DNA of 64,000 nt from an uncultured Prevotellaceae bacterium (GCA_900543815.1 UQST01000012.1:6624-70623), one strand, 5' to 3'; shown: positions 17,186-26,308, counted from the first letter of the stretch. Program-made: numbers and translations. Notes: generated by a model not told the origin, from the letters alone.

Positions 17186-17551
17186 TTATATATATAAGGA
17201 GTAGGGTGGAGCGCGGCAGGATTTCACATCCAGCGCCCTCTGTGTGCATTGCAGGCAGAGCAGGATGTGTGTGATAGGGCGATGCTCGACTGCAGCTGTC
17301 CATGTGAGCAGTGTGGGCACTGTGTATGTGATGCTCTGCATCTGGCACAGCACACACTCGTGCATCGCGTTTTGCTGGGGCAGGAAGTGCCCGTCGGGGT
17401 GGGCATGCTGTGTGCATTCCTGGCAATAGAAGGCAGGCTCGTCCTGTCCCGCATCACCCAGATGGTGAAGCGGGATGGCTATTGTCATTGGCAGATAAAC
17501 CAATAGCAACAGCCACGCCTTCCAGTACCTTTTGCGTTCTGCCCTTTTCAT
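17186..17551 (-). CDS. Small Cys/His-rich exported protein
   Basis: 121 aa. A basic N-terminus and hydrophobic segment (residues 12-27) form a signal peptide or membrane anchor, followed directly by His29-His30, then Cys43-x2-Cys46, His49, His51, His55, His64-x-Cys66-x2-Cys69, and Cys99-x2-Cys102. This density of Cys/His right after a signal segment suggests an exported metal-binding protein, resembling small DUF2946-like proteins found beside metal-linked TonB receptors. It lies 6 bp after the HAD gene and 109 bp before the TonB receptor, same strand. Not assigned to a family with certainty; the metal is unknown. Confidence 0.65.
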   Translation of the reverse strand: MKRAERKRYWKAWLLLLVYLPMTIAIPLHHLGDAGQDEPAFYCQECTQHAHPDGHFLPQQNAMHECVLCQMQSITYTVPTLLTWTAAVEHRPITHILLCLQCTQRALDVKSCRAPPYSLYI

Positions 17552-17557
17552 TCGGTC

Positions 17558-18163
17558 TTATATGATGTGCTCCACGTGGAAGCCAAGCTTCTGCGCGGCG
17601 GCCAGATTCTCCTCGCGGTCATCCAGGAAGAGGCATTCTTCGGCCTTCAGACCATAGCGCGAGAGCAGTATCTGGTAGAATCGTGGGTCGGGTTTCTTTA
17701 CCTTCTCGATGCCCGAAACCACTATGCCGTCGAGCAGTTGCAGGAAGTCGAATCGCTCCAGAGCGTAATGGAAGGTCTCGGCGGGCCAGTTGGTCAGGCC
17801 GTAGAGGCGGTATCCCTCCCTTTTGTATTGCTTCAGCCGTGCCACATTCTTCTCTATGCATCCGCCCAGACAGTCGGGAAAATGGTCGTAGTAGCAGTCT
17901 ATGGCCTCCGAGAATTCGGGGTGAAGGCTCTTGGCCTCGGCTACAGCTTCGGCAATGGAGCGTCCGGCATCCTGCTTCTCATTCCACTCCGGGCTGCACA
18001 CATGGCTGAGGAAATACTCCATGCGCTCGTCATCATTGAAGTACGAACGGAAGAAATATCTTGGATTCCAGTCGATGAGCACACCTCCGAAGTCAAATAC
18101 GATGTTCTTGATGGTGCTCATGTCCAGCGCCTGTGGTGCTGTGTTTGTCTGCTTGTTCTCCAT
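17558..18163 (-). CDS. HAD-IA family phosphatase
   Basis: Cytoplasmic haloacid-dehalogenase-like hydrolase of 201 aa, probably a sugar- or nucleotide-phosphate phosphatase. Motif I is VFDFGGVLIDWNPRYFF with nucleophile Asp24, motif II YGLTNWPAETF, the Lys of motif III in GIEKVKKPDPRFY, and motif IV CLFLDDREENLAAAQ. This profile (DFGGV, ending in a G-F-x-x-x-x-I segment) matches YihX-like enzymes. Start at 18161-18163; the frame is open a further 11 codons but that would overlap crcB. It follows crcB by 23 bp and precedes the Cys/His peptide by 6 bp, so it is part of one transcription unit. Confidence 0.88.
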   Translation of the reverse strand: MENKQTNTAPQALDMSTIKNIVFDFGGVLIDWNPRYFFRSYFNDDERMEYFLSHVCSPEWNEKQDAGRSIAEAVAEAKSLHPEFSEAIDCYYDHFPDCLGGCIEKNVARLKQYKREGYRLYGLTNWPAETFHYALERFDFLQLLDGIVVSGIEKVKKPDPRFYQILLSRYGLKAEECLFLDDREENLAAAQKLGFHVEHII

Positions 18164-18186
18164 TGTCTTGTTCTTCTTGGATTGGT

Positions 18187-18543
18187 TTACATACATTTAT
18201 ATCCCAGTGCGGCGGCACACAACCCCAGTACGAGGCTGCCACCGGCATAGAGTGCGAGGGGAAGCAGCTGGCCTGTGCGCAACATCAGCAGGCTCTCGTT
18301 GGTGAAGGTGGAAAAGGTGGTGAAGCCTCCGCAGAAGCCCGTCATCAGCAGCATACGCACCATCTCGCTGCCAGGTGCCATTCTGCTGAGCCATCCCAGC
18401 AGGAAACAACCGCCCACGTTGGCTATCAGTGTGCCTGCCGGCCATGATGTGCAGGGTACCTGAGAGACTGCCCATCGGCACATGCCTCCCAGTCCCGAAC
18501 CTATGAATACGGCAATCAACTTGCCCCACATGCTTGCTTCCAT
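18187..18543 (-). CDS. crcB: Fluoride exporter CrcB/FluC
   Basis: Dual-topology fluoride channel of the inner membrane. 118 aa with four hydrophobic segments, the GTLIANVGGCFLLG helix with the conserved Asn, and the hallmark TGFCGGFTTFSTFTNES (residues 68-84) that supplies the Phe box and central Na+ site. A single gene, so a homodimer is expected. The ATG at 18541-18543 follows AGAGGATT; upstream in-frame ATG 18570 is less likely. A -7 element lies at 18593-18600. No fluoride riboswitch fold could be recognised in the short leader. Confidence 0.93.
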   Translation of the reverse strand: MEASMWGKLIAVFIGSGLGGMCRWAVSQVPCTSWPAGTLIANVGGCFLLGWLSRMAPGSEMVRMLLMTGFCGGFTTFSTFTNESLLMLRTGQLLPLALYAGGSLVLGLCAAALGYKCM

Positions 18544-18592
18544 AATCCTCTGTATCTGTCGAAGCCGCATCTCAGGCGGACTTACACAGCCG

Positions 18593-18600
18593 CAAAGGTA
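18593..18600 (-). promoter_or_regulatory. Putative -7 element of the crcB-HAD-TonB receptor unit
   Basis: Minus-strand TACCTTTG, about 50 bp upstream of the crcB start. No clear -33 TTG at 19 bp. Confidence 0.45.
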
Positions 18601-18783
18601 CGAAATTCCGCAGGCATGAGAGCGGCATTCCGCGCTTTCTTTTTCTTTCCTTACTTATTGTTACGGGAATGTATTGTAGGTAACAATGTGTAAGGAGGTG
18701 AGGAGTGTGGGAAATATTTTATTGAGAAGAGGGGTGGTATAATGAATAAAGTAGTAACTTTGTACTTTATCAAACCAATAAAA

Positions 18784-19329
18784 ATGAAGAAGACCATGAG
18801 TAGCTATATCGTCAGAAGCCTCGAAAAGGGCGAAACCATTGTTCTGTGGGGACACTATCACTGGACTTTCACAGCCAGCCAGGTCATCTGGAGCTATATA
18901 TTCATGTTTGTTGCAGCGGGCGTTCTGATAGCCTCCTGCTTCTTTCCCGAATATATGAAGGTTCTGCACGGCACCGCTTGCGCCTCTGCCATACTCAGTC
19001 TGGTGCTTGCTTTATGGGGCTATCTTCTGCGCTCGCGCACTGAGTTTGCCGTCACCGACACACGCTTCGTGCAGAAGGACGGCATACTGGACATTGAAAT
19101 CAAGGAGATTCCCCTGTACAAGGTAGAGACGGTCAACTTCTCCCAGACTTTCCTTCAGCGCCTCCTGGGAACAGGTGACATCGAACTTGTAGGCAGTGGC
19201 GGCACCACCCACCAGCTCACCTACATCGCTCACCCTATGGATGTGAAGAAGGCCATATCGCGTGCCATCAGCAACAAGGAGCGCATGCAGATGGCCCGGC
19301 AAGCACACTCTGCCGACGAAGAAGAGTAA
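18784..19329 (+). CDS. Membrane protein with bacterial PH domain (bPH2, YdbS-like)
   Basis: 181 aa: an N-terminal cytoplasmic stretch ending in the LEKGETIVLWGHYHWT motif common to this family, two transmembrane helices (about residues 34-55 and 62-82), then a bPH2 domain with TEFAVTDTRFVQKDGILDIEIKEIPLYKVETVNFSQTFLQRLLGTGDIELVGSG in pattern. Such proteins sit in the inner membrane and their function is unknown. Start at 18784; the reading frame opens earlier at 18742, but TAACTTTG at 18755-18762 (a possible -7 element) falls inside that extension. Monocistronic, divergent from crcB. Confidence 0.82.
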   Translation: MKKTMSSYIVRSLEKGETIVLWGHYHWTFTASQVIWSYIFMFVAAGVLIASCFFPEYMKVLHGTACASAILSLVLALWGYLLRSRTEFAVTDTRFVQKDGILDIEIKEIPLYKVETVNFSQTFLQRLLGTGDIELVGSGGTTHQLTYIAHPMDVKKAISRAISNKERMQMARQAHSADEEE

Positions 19330-19534
19330 CTCTCCCTGGGTATTGCACAATGCCCGTTTCTGTGCTTCATAAGAACGGCCTGCTTACCGCAGTGTGGTAT
19401 GGTCCTATTGTCGGCATGCTGCAATAGTCTGTGTGGCAGGCAATGAAAGCCTGGGATGGCATTTGTCCTTGTATTCTCCTTTGGGTAAATGAAGGTTCTC
19501 GCCCTGCTTTTGTGTATATAGCCGAGCGTCAGGA

Positions 19535-20494
19535 TTAAGTGCCGGAGCCTGCTTCGGAACTTCTGCTTGCCTTTCTGAATATCTGTGCTGCTATGCTTCC
19601 TGAGAAATTGTGCCACACTGAGAACATGGCTCCAGGTACTGCCGCCATAGGGAAGAGGGCAAAGTGGGTGGCGGCGAGAGAGGTTGCGAGGCCTGAGTTC
19701 TGCATTCCCACTTCGATGGAGATGGCTGTGCGCTTGGGCTTTTCTATGCCCAGCAGTGTGCCGGCAGCGTAGCCCAAGGCCAGTCCCGTCAGATTGTGCA
19801 GGATGACCACTACGGCTACTATCATGCTGCAAGAACGTATGCTTGCCGCATTATGTGCCACGATGATGCCGATGATAAAGGCAATGGATACGGTGGAGAA
19901 CATGGGCAGCAGCGGCACAATGCGCTCTGTGGCTTGCCGAAGGTAATGGTTGGCGGCAAATCCGAGTGCTATGGGCAGTATCACCACTTGTATGATACTC
20001 ACAAACATCCCCCATACATCCACATCCACAGACTGTCCTGCGAGCAGGAGCACCAGTGCGGGAGTGAGCAACGGAGCCAGTAGGGTGGAGACTCCAGTCA
20101 TAGCTACACTCAGTGCTATGTCTCCCTTGGCCAGATAGCAGATGACATTGCTGGCGGTACCACCGGGGCAACATCCCACCAGGATGACTCCTATGGCCAG
20201 TTCGGTAGGCAGTGAGAGTGCCTTGCAAAGCGTCCATGCCATCAGCGGCATGATGATAAACTGGGCCAGTTCACCTATGAGGATATCCCTGGGATGAAGC
20301 AGTACGGGCTTGAAGTCAGAAGGCTTGAGCGTGAGTCCCATGCCAAACATCACCACTCCCAACATGGGTGTGATGGCCTTCGTACTTATCCATTCAAACG
20401 ATGCCGGCACTGTGAGGGCGACAGCAGACACAGCCAGCACCATCAGTGTAATATGTGCCGCTACCCAAGATGATATGTTGTATAACTTCTGCAT
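19535..20494 (-). CDS. Bile acid:sodium symporter (BASS) family transporter
   Basis: Inner-membrane carrier of 319 aa with about ten hydrophobic segments. BASS features: the early VVMFGMGLTLKPSDFKPV, a helix-break region VGCCPGGTASNVICYLAKGDIALSVAMTGVST that holds the sodium-binding crossover, and the later second crossover region AISIEVGMQNSGLATSLAATHF. The family carries bile acids, pantoate or other organic anions with Na+; the cargo cannot be told here. 6 bp downstream of the RNase H-like gene on the same strand, so probably co-transcribed with it and greA. Confidence 0.9.
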   Translation of the reverse strand: MQKLYNISSWVAAHITLMVLAVSAVALTVPASFEWISTKAITPMLGVVMFGMGLTLKPSDFKPVLLHPRDILIGELAQFIIMPLMAWTLCKALSLPTELAIGVILVGCCPGGTASNVICYLAKGDIALSVAMTGVSTLLAPLLTPALVLLLAGQSVDVDVWGMFVSIIQVVILPIALGFAANHYLRQATERIVPLLPMFSTVSIAFIIGIIVAHNAASIRSCSMIVAVVVILHNLTGLALGYAAGTLLGIEKPKRTAISIEVGMQNSGLATSLAATHFALFPMAAVPGAMFSVWHNFSGSIAAQIFRKASRSSEAGSGT

Positions 20495-20500
20495 TTGTAT

Positions 20501-21034
20501 TCATTCGTCGTTCGCAAGGGGCCGCCAGGGTGTGGTGGAGGGGTTGCGCAGAGCATTCCTCTGTTCCTCCATGGCTTGGTGAGCCAGGCGGTTGGCCTCT
20601 TGGAGTGTGTTGTATTTGTGGAAGGGGATGAGCTTTACGGTGGTGGAATGGTGGCTTGCTTGCAGTGAGCGGCACTCTTGCAGGAGGTCGGCATTGGCTC
20701 TGGGCTTGTCGGAAGGCTCCCTGCTGAAGTTCTGTTGGATGTATGAAACGTTGGACAGGAATACTATGTCGGAGCCGGCAGGCACTCTCTTCATGGCATG
20801 AATCATGGTCGACAGAATCATGCGGAACTCTGTGGTGTGGCTGTCGCCGAGGGTGAAGGTGTGCAGGAGCTTATTGTCCAATTGCATGATGTAGGCTCCT
20901 GCGCTGCAACGTTCCTGATGCGCGTAGTCACACGAACCGGCCACCCACACATAGTAGATGCCTGCATCCATGCGCAGAGTGTGCTCCTCTCTTCCCTGGG
21001 CCTTTCTTCTGGCAGTCCTGGAGTGAATGCTCAT
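20501..21034 (-). CDS. RNase H-like fold protein with degenerate active site
   Basis: 177 aa, a basic N-terminal tail (residues 1-20) followed by an RNase H-like core. YYVWVAGSCDYAH occupies the place of the first strand with its D-G-S motif, but the Asp is Ala32. THTTEFRMILSTMIHAM-like residues around 66-80 retain the Glu (Glu69) of the second motif. VFLSNVSYIQQNF takes the place of the TDSxYV strand, with Ser/Asn instead of Asp. Two of the metal ligands are therefore lost and catalysis is doubtful. It may bind RNA:DNA or have a new role. It sits 13 bp after greA. The fold assignment is by pattern only. Confidence 0.55.
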   Translation of the reverse strand: MSIHSRTARRKAQGREEHTLRMDAGIYYVWVAGSCDYAHQERCSAGAYIMQLDNKLLHTFTLGDSHTTEFRMILSTMIHAMKRVPAGSDIVFLSNVSYIQQNFSREPSDKPRANADLLQECRSLQASHHSTTVKLIPFHKYNTLQEANRLAHQAMEEQRNALRNPSTTPWRPLANDE

Positions 21035-21047
21035 GCCTGCAGCAAGC

Positions 21048-21521
21048 TTATTCGATGCCCATGGTGATGCTCTCAATCTTGAGCTTCAGTACGCCTGCTG
21101 GCACATGCACTTCCACCACATCGCCTGTTCTTTTGCCCAAGAGCGACTCGGCAATGGGGGATTTGATGCTGAGTTTGCCTGCTCTGAGGTCGGCCTCATG
21201 AGGATTCACGATGGTATATACCATCTTGGCACCGGTGGTCTGGTTGGTCATCTCCACCTTGCGGAAGAGTCCCACTGTGTCACTTTCCAGCTTTGATGTG
21301 TCCATCACTCTGGCATACTGCAGCACTCTCTGCTTAAATCTGATTCTGCCCAAGAGCTTTCCTTGGGCACGCTTGGCTGCATGATACTCAAAGTTTTCGC
21401 TGAGGTCTCCTTTGTCGCGCGCCTCTGCTATCTCGTTTTTGACCTTTGGCAGCTCCACGTTAATCAATTCATTCAGTTCGGCTACCAGCTTGTCGTAGCA
21501 CTCCTGAGACAGATATTCCAT
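21048..21521 (-). CDS. greA: Transcription elongation factor GreA
   Basis: Rescues backtracked RNA polymerase by stimulating transcript cleavage. 157 aa, normal length. The N-terminal coiled coil begins MEYLSQECYDKLVAELNEL, continues with EIAEARDKGDLSENFEYHAA, whose D-x-x-x-N-x-E tip carries the acidic pair that reaches the active site, and the C-terminal globular domain includes the YTIVNPHEADLRAGKLSIKSPIAESLLGK block with KTGD-like turn. It leads a unit greA - RNase H-like - BASS. Confidence 0.96.
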   Translation of the reverse strand: MEYLSQECYDKLVAELNELINVELPKVKNEIAEARDKGDLSENFEYHAAKRAQGKLLGRIRFKQRVLQYARVMDTSKLESDTVGLFRKVEMTNQTTGAKMVYTIVNPHEADLRAGKLSIKSPIAESLLGKRTGDVVEVHVPAGVLKLKIESITMGIE

Positions 21522-21576
21522 GATGTTTACTTCTTTCGTTGTTCTGCGCCTGTACGCTTGTGGTACAATCCGGGTG

Positions 21577-21584
21577 CAAAGTTA
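21577..21584 (-). promoter_or_regulatory. Putative -7 element of greA
   Basis: Minus-strand TAACTTTG, 55 bp upstream of the greA start. No clear -33 element. Confidence 0.4.
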
Positions 21585-21682
21585 GGCATTTGTCGGGAGA
21601 AAGAGGAGCCTCGTGCGGCTTTATTGTTTGCCTGCAGCATTTGTCTCCTCTTGTTGTTCCTGTGTGGTGAGGTTGTGTGCCG

Positions 21683-23830
21683 CTATTTCTTCTTCAGTTC
21701 ATCCCATGCAGGAGGGTCGGTGCCCAAGAGGTTTTTCACGAAGAAGTCATACCTCTTGTGCTCCCCGTAATACTCGCCCATCGTGTGGTGGGCGCCTGGC
21801 AGGAGGATGAATTCAAAGTCCTTGTTGGCCTTGATGAGCGCATTGACCACCTGATAGGAGGATGACGGATCCACGTTGTCATCCATCTCACCCACCACCA
21901 GCATCAGTTTGCCTTGCAGCCGGTGGGCGTTCTCCACGTTGGAGCATTCGATGTAGCTGCTATCTACAGGATAGCCCATCCACTGCTCGTTCCACCATAT
22001 CTTGTCCATACGATTGTCGTGGCAACCGCATGCTGCGTAGCCAGCCTTGTAAAACTCAGGGTGAAAGAGCAGCGCTCCAAGGGCTTCCTGGCCGCCGGCA
22101 GAGCATCCGTAGATGCCCACGCGGCTGATGTCCATATAGGGGTAACGTGCTGCTGCTGCCTTTATCCAGGCTATGCGGTCGGGGAAACCGGCATCTTTCA
22201 GGTTCTTGTAGCACACTTGCTCAAAGTCGAGAGTGCGGTAGGAGGTGGTCATGGCATCCAGTTGCACCACGATGAAACCCAGTTCGGCCAGATCTGCCAG
22301 GTTATAGAGCCAGGGGGTGAAGTCCTTTGGCACGTACTGGCTGCCTGGCCCCGAGTAGATGTACTCTATTATCGGGTACTTCTTGCTGGGGTCGAAATTC
22401 CTTGGGCGCTGTATGATACCCCACATATCGGTCTTGTCATCGCGGCCGGGAGCAACGAACACCTCGGCTGGTTTCCACCCGCTCTCCTCCAGCCGGCTTA
22501 TGTCTGCCTTCTCCAGCGTAGCTATCAGCTTGCCGTCCTTTGCCGAGCGAAGTACGGTCACAGGAGCCTGTGTGATGGAGGAGTAAGTGTCGATGAATGC
22601 CTCGTGCTCCCTGCTGAAGGTGGCGCGATGATTGGCCTTCTCGGGTGTGAGAGCCACCAGATGCTTGCCGTCCAGCGTGATGCGGTAGTAGTGGATGTTG
22701 TATGGATCTTCTTCCGTAATGGAAAGGTCCATGCTCGATGCAGGCTTGCCCATGTTCTTGCATCCCTTTCCGTTGGCCGAGAAGATGACGTAGCCCTTGC
22801 CTTTGGCGTCCGTCTCACAGTGGATGATATCGCGCACCCAGTAGTCTCCACTGGTCACCGGTGTCAGACGGTCCTTCTTGCGGTCGTATAGATAGAGGTG
22901 TGCTCGCCCGCTGCGGTCGCTCTTCCACAGGATAAACCTTGAGTTGAGGTCTTGCCGCCAGTTGCGTGAGTAGGCTACGTATTTGTCGTTGTGCTCCTCG
23001 ATGAGCGTGCGCACATTGCCTTCGAGATCCATTTCCAGTACACGGAAAGTCTTGTGCCCGCGCTCGTTGAACTCGAATGTGAGCGTCTGGCAGCCTTCAT
23101 CCCACTGTGGTGCAGTCACGTTATATTGGCTTGCAAACAGCTGCGTCGATTTGGGGAAAATGGTTCTCCGCTCCTGTACATCCACTACCACCGGTATGCG
23201 ATAGTTGAGCGAGTCGCCGGGCTTGGCGTATTCCAGTTGCGAATAGATGGGTTGCACCTGGTTTCGGGGCGATGACATCGTGTAGGTGACGTAGTGCTTG
23301 GGCGCGGGCTTTATCATCACAGTGGCATAATACCTGCCATCGGCCGACCATGCACCCCACGAGGAGTAGTAGCAAGTGTCCTTTCCGTCCTGGGTGATGG
23401 CAGTTGCAGCCTGGTCGTTGTTGTCTGTCACGAGATAGAGATTGTTGTTCCGATGGATGATGCACTGGCTTTCATCGGCAGGATTCTGTGCCCTTCCGTC
23501 CTTCTCGTCCCTTACCGTCATCCAGTGGTATTGGCTTCCTCCGCCTCTGTGTCTTTCCTGACGGTTCCTGTCGGGGTTCTCCACCTGCTGCTTCTCGCCG
23601 TTGTGTATGTTCACGCTGTACCACACGGTGCCTGTGCCGTTGTATGTGGAATAGTACATGGTGTCGGCTCCTGCCAGGTGCACAGGCCGCACCCACACGT
23701 CGCCATTCAGCATCTTCCCGCTGCACTTCTCCCTTGTGCCGAAGGCGTTGAGATAGTCCTCTCTGGTTCCCTGTGCCTGTCCCTGGAGTGTCATGGCGGT
23801 TGCCAGGGCGATAAGAATAAGCCTCTTCAT
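21683..23830 (-). CDS. S9 family peptidase (dipeptidyl peptidase IV-like)
   Basis: Exported serine peptidase of 715 aa, expected to remove X-Pro or X-Ala dipeptides from peptides in the periplasm. Signal peptide residues 1-19. An N-terminal beta-propeller (about 60-440) contains repeated blade strings such as SWGAWSADGRYYATV and YDRKKDRLTPVTSGDYW. The C-terminal alpha/beta hydrolase has GIYGCSAGGQ with nucleophile Ser577, the Asp near 650 in VGEMDDNVD, and His 681/682 in LPGAHHTMG. All three catalytic residues are present. The nucleophile elbow GCSAGG differs from the GWSYGG of classical DPP IV. Stands alone between greA and recQ. Confidence 0.9.
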   Translation of the reverse strand: MKRLILIALATAMTLQGQAQGTREDYLNAFGTREKCSGKMLNGDVWVRPVHLAGADTMYYSTYNGTGTVWYSVNIHNGEKQQVENPDRNRQERHRGGGSQYHWMTVRDEKDGRAQNPADESQCIIHRNNNLYLVTDNNDQAATAITQDGKDTCYYSSWGAWSADGRYYATVMIKPAPKHYVTYTMSSPRNQVQPIYSQLEYAKPGDSLNYRIPVVVDVQERRTIFPKSTQLFASQYNVTAPQWDEGCQTLTFEFNERGHKTFRVLEMDLEGNVRTLIEEHNDKYVAYSRNWRQDLNSRFILWKSDRSGRAHLYLYDRKKDRLTPVTSGDYWVRDIIHCETDAKGKGYVIFSANGKGCKNMGKPASSMDLSITEEDPYNIHYYRITLDGKHLVALTPEKANHRATFSREHEAFIDTYSSITQAPVTVLRSAKDGKLIATLEKADISRLEESGWKPAEVFVAPGRDDKTDMWGIIQRPRNFDPSKKYPIIEYIYSGPGSQYVPKDFTPWLYNLADLAELGFIVVQLDAMTTSYRTLDFEQVCYKNLKDAGFPDRIAWIKAAAARYPYMDISRVGIYGCSAGGQEALGALLFHPEFYKAGYAACGCHDNRMDKIWWNEQWMGYPVDSSYIECSNVENAHRLQGKLMLVVGEMDDNVDPSSSYQVVNALIKANKDFEFILLPGAHHTMGEYYGEHKRYDFFVKNLLGTDPPAWDELKKK

Positions 23831-23902
23831 CCTTTTCTGTATGTTAAATGTCGGTATCTGCTGGTCTTCAATCGGATGCGCAGTTGCTTGTCTGGCATCT
23901 GC

Positions 23903-25792
23903 CTACATTCTGTTCCACTCCTCGCGCTCGTCTGTGGATAGACCCTTATACTCTCTGATGGCACGCACAAAGGTGGTGCCCAACTGCTGTTGCTTGTGCT
24001 GGCCCACGCCCGACACGGTGCCAAAGGCCAGTCGGGTGGTGGGTTGCACGGTGGCCAATTGGTGCAGCGTGCGGTCGCCGAAGATGATGTATGGAGGCAC
24101 TCCCTTCTCTGAAGCCACCTCCCTACGCACCTGACGGAGTTTCTCAAACAGGTTCTTGTCTTCGCTCTTGCCTTCTTCGAAGAGCACCGCTTGCTGCTCC
24201 TGCTGCTTTTTGGCCTTCTTGCCCTTCACGGTGAAGTCCTCGTGGGTGATGACGGCCAGCTGTGCACTGCGCCGGCCATAGAGCACCTCTTCGCCTTGCG
24301 GAGTAATCTTGATGTGCGAGTTGTCCTTATAGTCTATCTCGATGAAGCCTAGATGCAGCATCTGCAGCAGATAGTCCTGCCAGTCCTTGAACGACACGTC
24401 GCGCCCGCAACCATACGTCTTCAGCTGCTGGTAGCCCCTTTGCAGCAGCTCCAGCTTGGCTGTACCGCGCAGGATATCTATCAGCATCACGAAGCCCACC
24501 TGCTGTTCTGTGCGCATCACAGCCGACAGTGCCTTCTGCACCAATACGGTTCCGTCGAAGCGCTGGGGCGGTTGCTTGCACACGTCACAGTTGCCGCAGT
24601 CGTGATCCATGCTTTCTCCGAAGTAGTTGAGCAGTATCCTCCGGCGGCACACCTGGCTCTCGGCATACTCCTGCATGCGCTCCAGCTTCTCGTTGTTGAT
24701 GTCTTTTTGGCCGCTCTCTTCGGCGAACTTCCTGAGCATGATGATGTCTCCCACCTGGTAGAAGAGAACTGTCTCGCAGGGCAGACCGTCACGTCCTCCT
24801 CGTCCTATCTCCTGATAGTAGCTCTCGATGCTCTTTGGCAGATTGTAGTGCACCACATACCGCACGTTGCTCTTGTCTATTCCCATGCCAAAGGCAATGG
24901 TAGCGCACACCACATCTATCTCGTCATTGATAAAGGCTTCCTGCACTTCATCGCGCTGCGAAGCCGTCAGTCCGGCATGGTAGGCACGTGCTTTGATGCC
25001 CTTCTCACGCAGTTTCTCCGCCACACTCTCGCTGGTCTTCCGGCTCATGCAGTAGATGATGCCGCTCTCGCCAGCGTGGCGGCTGATGAGCCTCAGCATG
25101 TGGTTCATCTTGTCCTTGGCCGTATATCCTCGCCGCACATCCAGTGAGAGGTTGGGGCGGTCGAAGGAGGAAACGAACACCTGGGCTTCTCCTTGTGCGT
25201 TCCTGCTCAGGTGAAGCTGCTCTATGATATCACCTTTGGTCAGCTTGTCGGCTGTTGCCGTGAAGGCTGCAATGGGCACCTGGGGGAAGCGGGAACGCAA
25301 TTGTCCCAGCTGGGTGTATTCTGGCCTGAAGTCGTGACCCCACTGTGAGATGCAGTGAGCCTCGTCGATGGCAAAGAGGCTTATCTTCATCTGCCCCTCG
25401 GAATGCCCGTCTGCATCGGGGCGAAGGATGCCATATTCCATCTCGGAGAGCAATCGCTCGGGCGACACATACAGCAAGCGGTATTCGCCCTGTCTGGCAC
25501 GCTCGCTCGTCAGCCTGTTTTCGGCTTCCGATGCATTGCTGTTGAGGGCTGCTGCACTGATGCCGTTGGCCCTCAAGGACTCCACTTGGTCCTTCATCAG
25601 AGAGATGAGCGGCGACACCACGATGGCGGTTCCCTCCATCATGAGAGCCGGTATCTGGTAACAGATGCTCTTGCCGCCTCCTGTGGGCATGAGCACCAGA
25701 CAGTCTTTGCCTGCCAGTATATGGCGGATGACACTCTCCTGCATGGGACGGAACTGGCTGTAGCCGAAATAGCTTTTCAGCGTCTCCCTCAT
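23903..25792 (-). CDS. recQ: ATP-dependent DNA helicase RecQ
   Basis: 3'-5' DNA helicase in recombination and fork repair. 629 aa from the ATG at 25790-25792 (MRETLKSYFGYSQFRPMQE, the usual RecQ start). Motif I MPTGGGKSICYQ, motif II AIDEAHCISQWGHDFRPEY, motif VI QEIGRGGRDG. An RQC zinc site follows (CRRRILLNYFGE, then CGNCDVC) and a C-terminal HRDC-like segment (residues about 535-600). The frame is open 61 codons further to 25975; those residues are low-complexity and unlike RecQ, but a TAACTTTA -7-like element at 26042-26049 would suit either start. Confidence 0.93.
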   Translation of the reverse strand: MRETLKSYFGYSQFRPMQESVIRHILAGKDCLVLMPTGGGKSICYQIPALMMEGTAIVVSPLISLMKDQVESLRANGISAAALNSNASEAENRLTSERARQGEYRLLYVSPERLLSEMEYGILRPDADGHSEGQMKISLFAIDEAHCISQWGHDFRPEYTQLGQLRSRFPQVPIAAFTATADKLTKGDIIEQLHLSRNAQGEAQVFVSSFDRPNLSLDVRRGYTAKDKMNHMLRLISRHAGESGIIYCMSRKTSESVAEKLREKGIKARAYHAGLTASQRDEVQEAFINDEIDVVCATIAFGMGIDKSNVRYVVHYNLPKSIESYYQEIGRGGRDGLPCETVLFYQVGDIIMLRKFAEESGQKDINNEKLERMQEYAESQVCRRRILLNYFGESMDHDCGNCDVCKQPPQRFDGTVLVQKALSAVMRTEQQVGFVMLIDILRGTAKLELLQRGYQQLKTYGCGRDVSFKDWQDYLLQMLHLGFIEIDYKDNSHIKITPQGEEVLYGRRSAQLAVITHEDFTVKGKKAKKQQEQQAVLFEEGKSEDKNLFEKLRQVRREVASEKGVPPYIIFGDRTLHQLATVQPTTRLAFGTVSGVGQHKQQQLGTTFVRAIREYKGLSTDEREEWNRM

Positions 25793-26098
25793 GTGTGCTC
25801 CTTGCTGGTCGCACGATTGCTGTGCCGATGTGCCAAGAGTCCAACCCTGCACGGGTGAATCTATAGTTTCTTTCACGTTCTTGAACATTATTGTCCTGCG
25901 GCTCTCCACAGCTTCCTCGCTGGCTGTTGCGGTCTCTTTTGCCTGCATTGCCAGGATTCTGGATGCTGTAGGCAACAGGTATGCCTACTGCCTGCGAACC
26001 TGCTCTGCCGTGCACGGAGCGCCACTGGATGAATTGTGCTGTAAAGTTAGCCTTTTTTCCTCAAATACCTGCCACGCATCCTATGGTTTTCTGCCTCG

Positions 26099-26186
26099 CA
26101 GTTCCCATAGCGCTGCAGGTGCCGATGCAGCACGCTGCGAAAGCCGATGCAGCACGCTGCGTAGGGCTGTGCAGCGCACTCCTCGG
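26099..26186 (-). repeat. 22-bp repeat array A (4 units)
   Basis: Units at 26099-26120, 26121-26142, 26143-26164 and 26165-26186. The two central units are identical over 18 bp; on the minus strand they read GCAGCGTGCTGCATCGGC, 17/18 identical to a unit of array B 9.4 kb away on the opposite strand. Located in the gap between recQ and the RND remnant. Open frames across it rotate frame every unit and are not credible genes. Confidence 0.75.
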
Positions 26187-26308
26187 GATGGGGTAGAATA
26201 CAGTCCTTGAAACAAGAGTATGCCTGTCGGCAAAGCGCAGCGGTATAGAGGACGGCAACCAGCGGCCTTGCAGGGGTGATGCACAATAAGGGAAGCCTGA
26301 TTCCAGTC

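Noticed and set aside
18544..18660. Fluoride riboswitch upstream of crcB
   Set aside because: The leader is too short after the -7 element and I could not find the conserved pseudoknot sequences.
26099..26186. CRISPR array
   Set aside because: The period is only 22 bp, with repeat and spacer not distinguishable, and no cas gene lies nearby.
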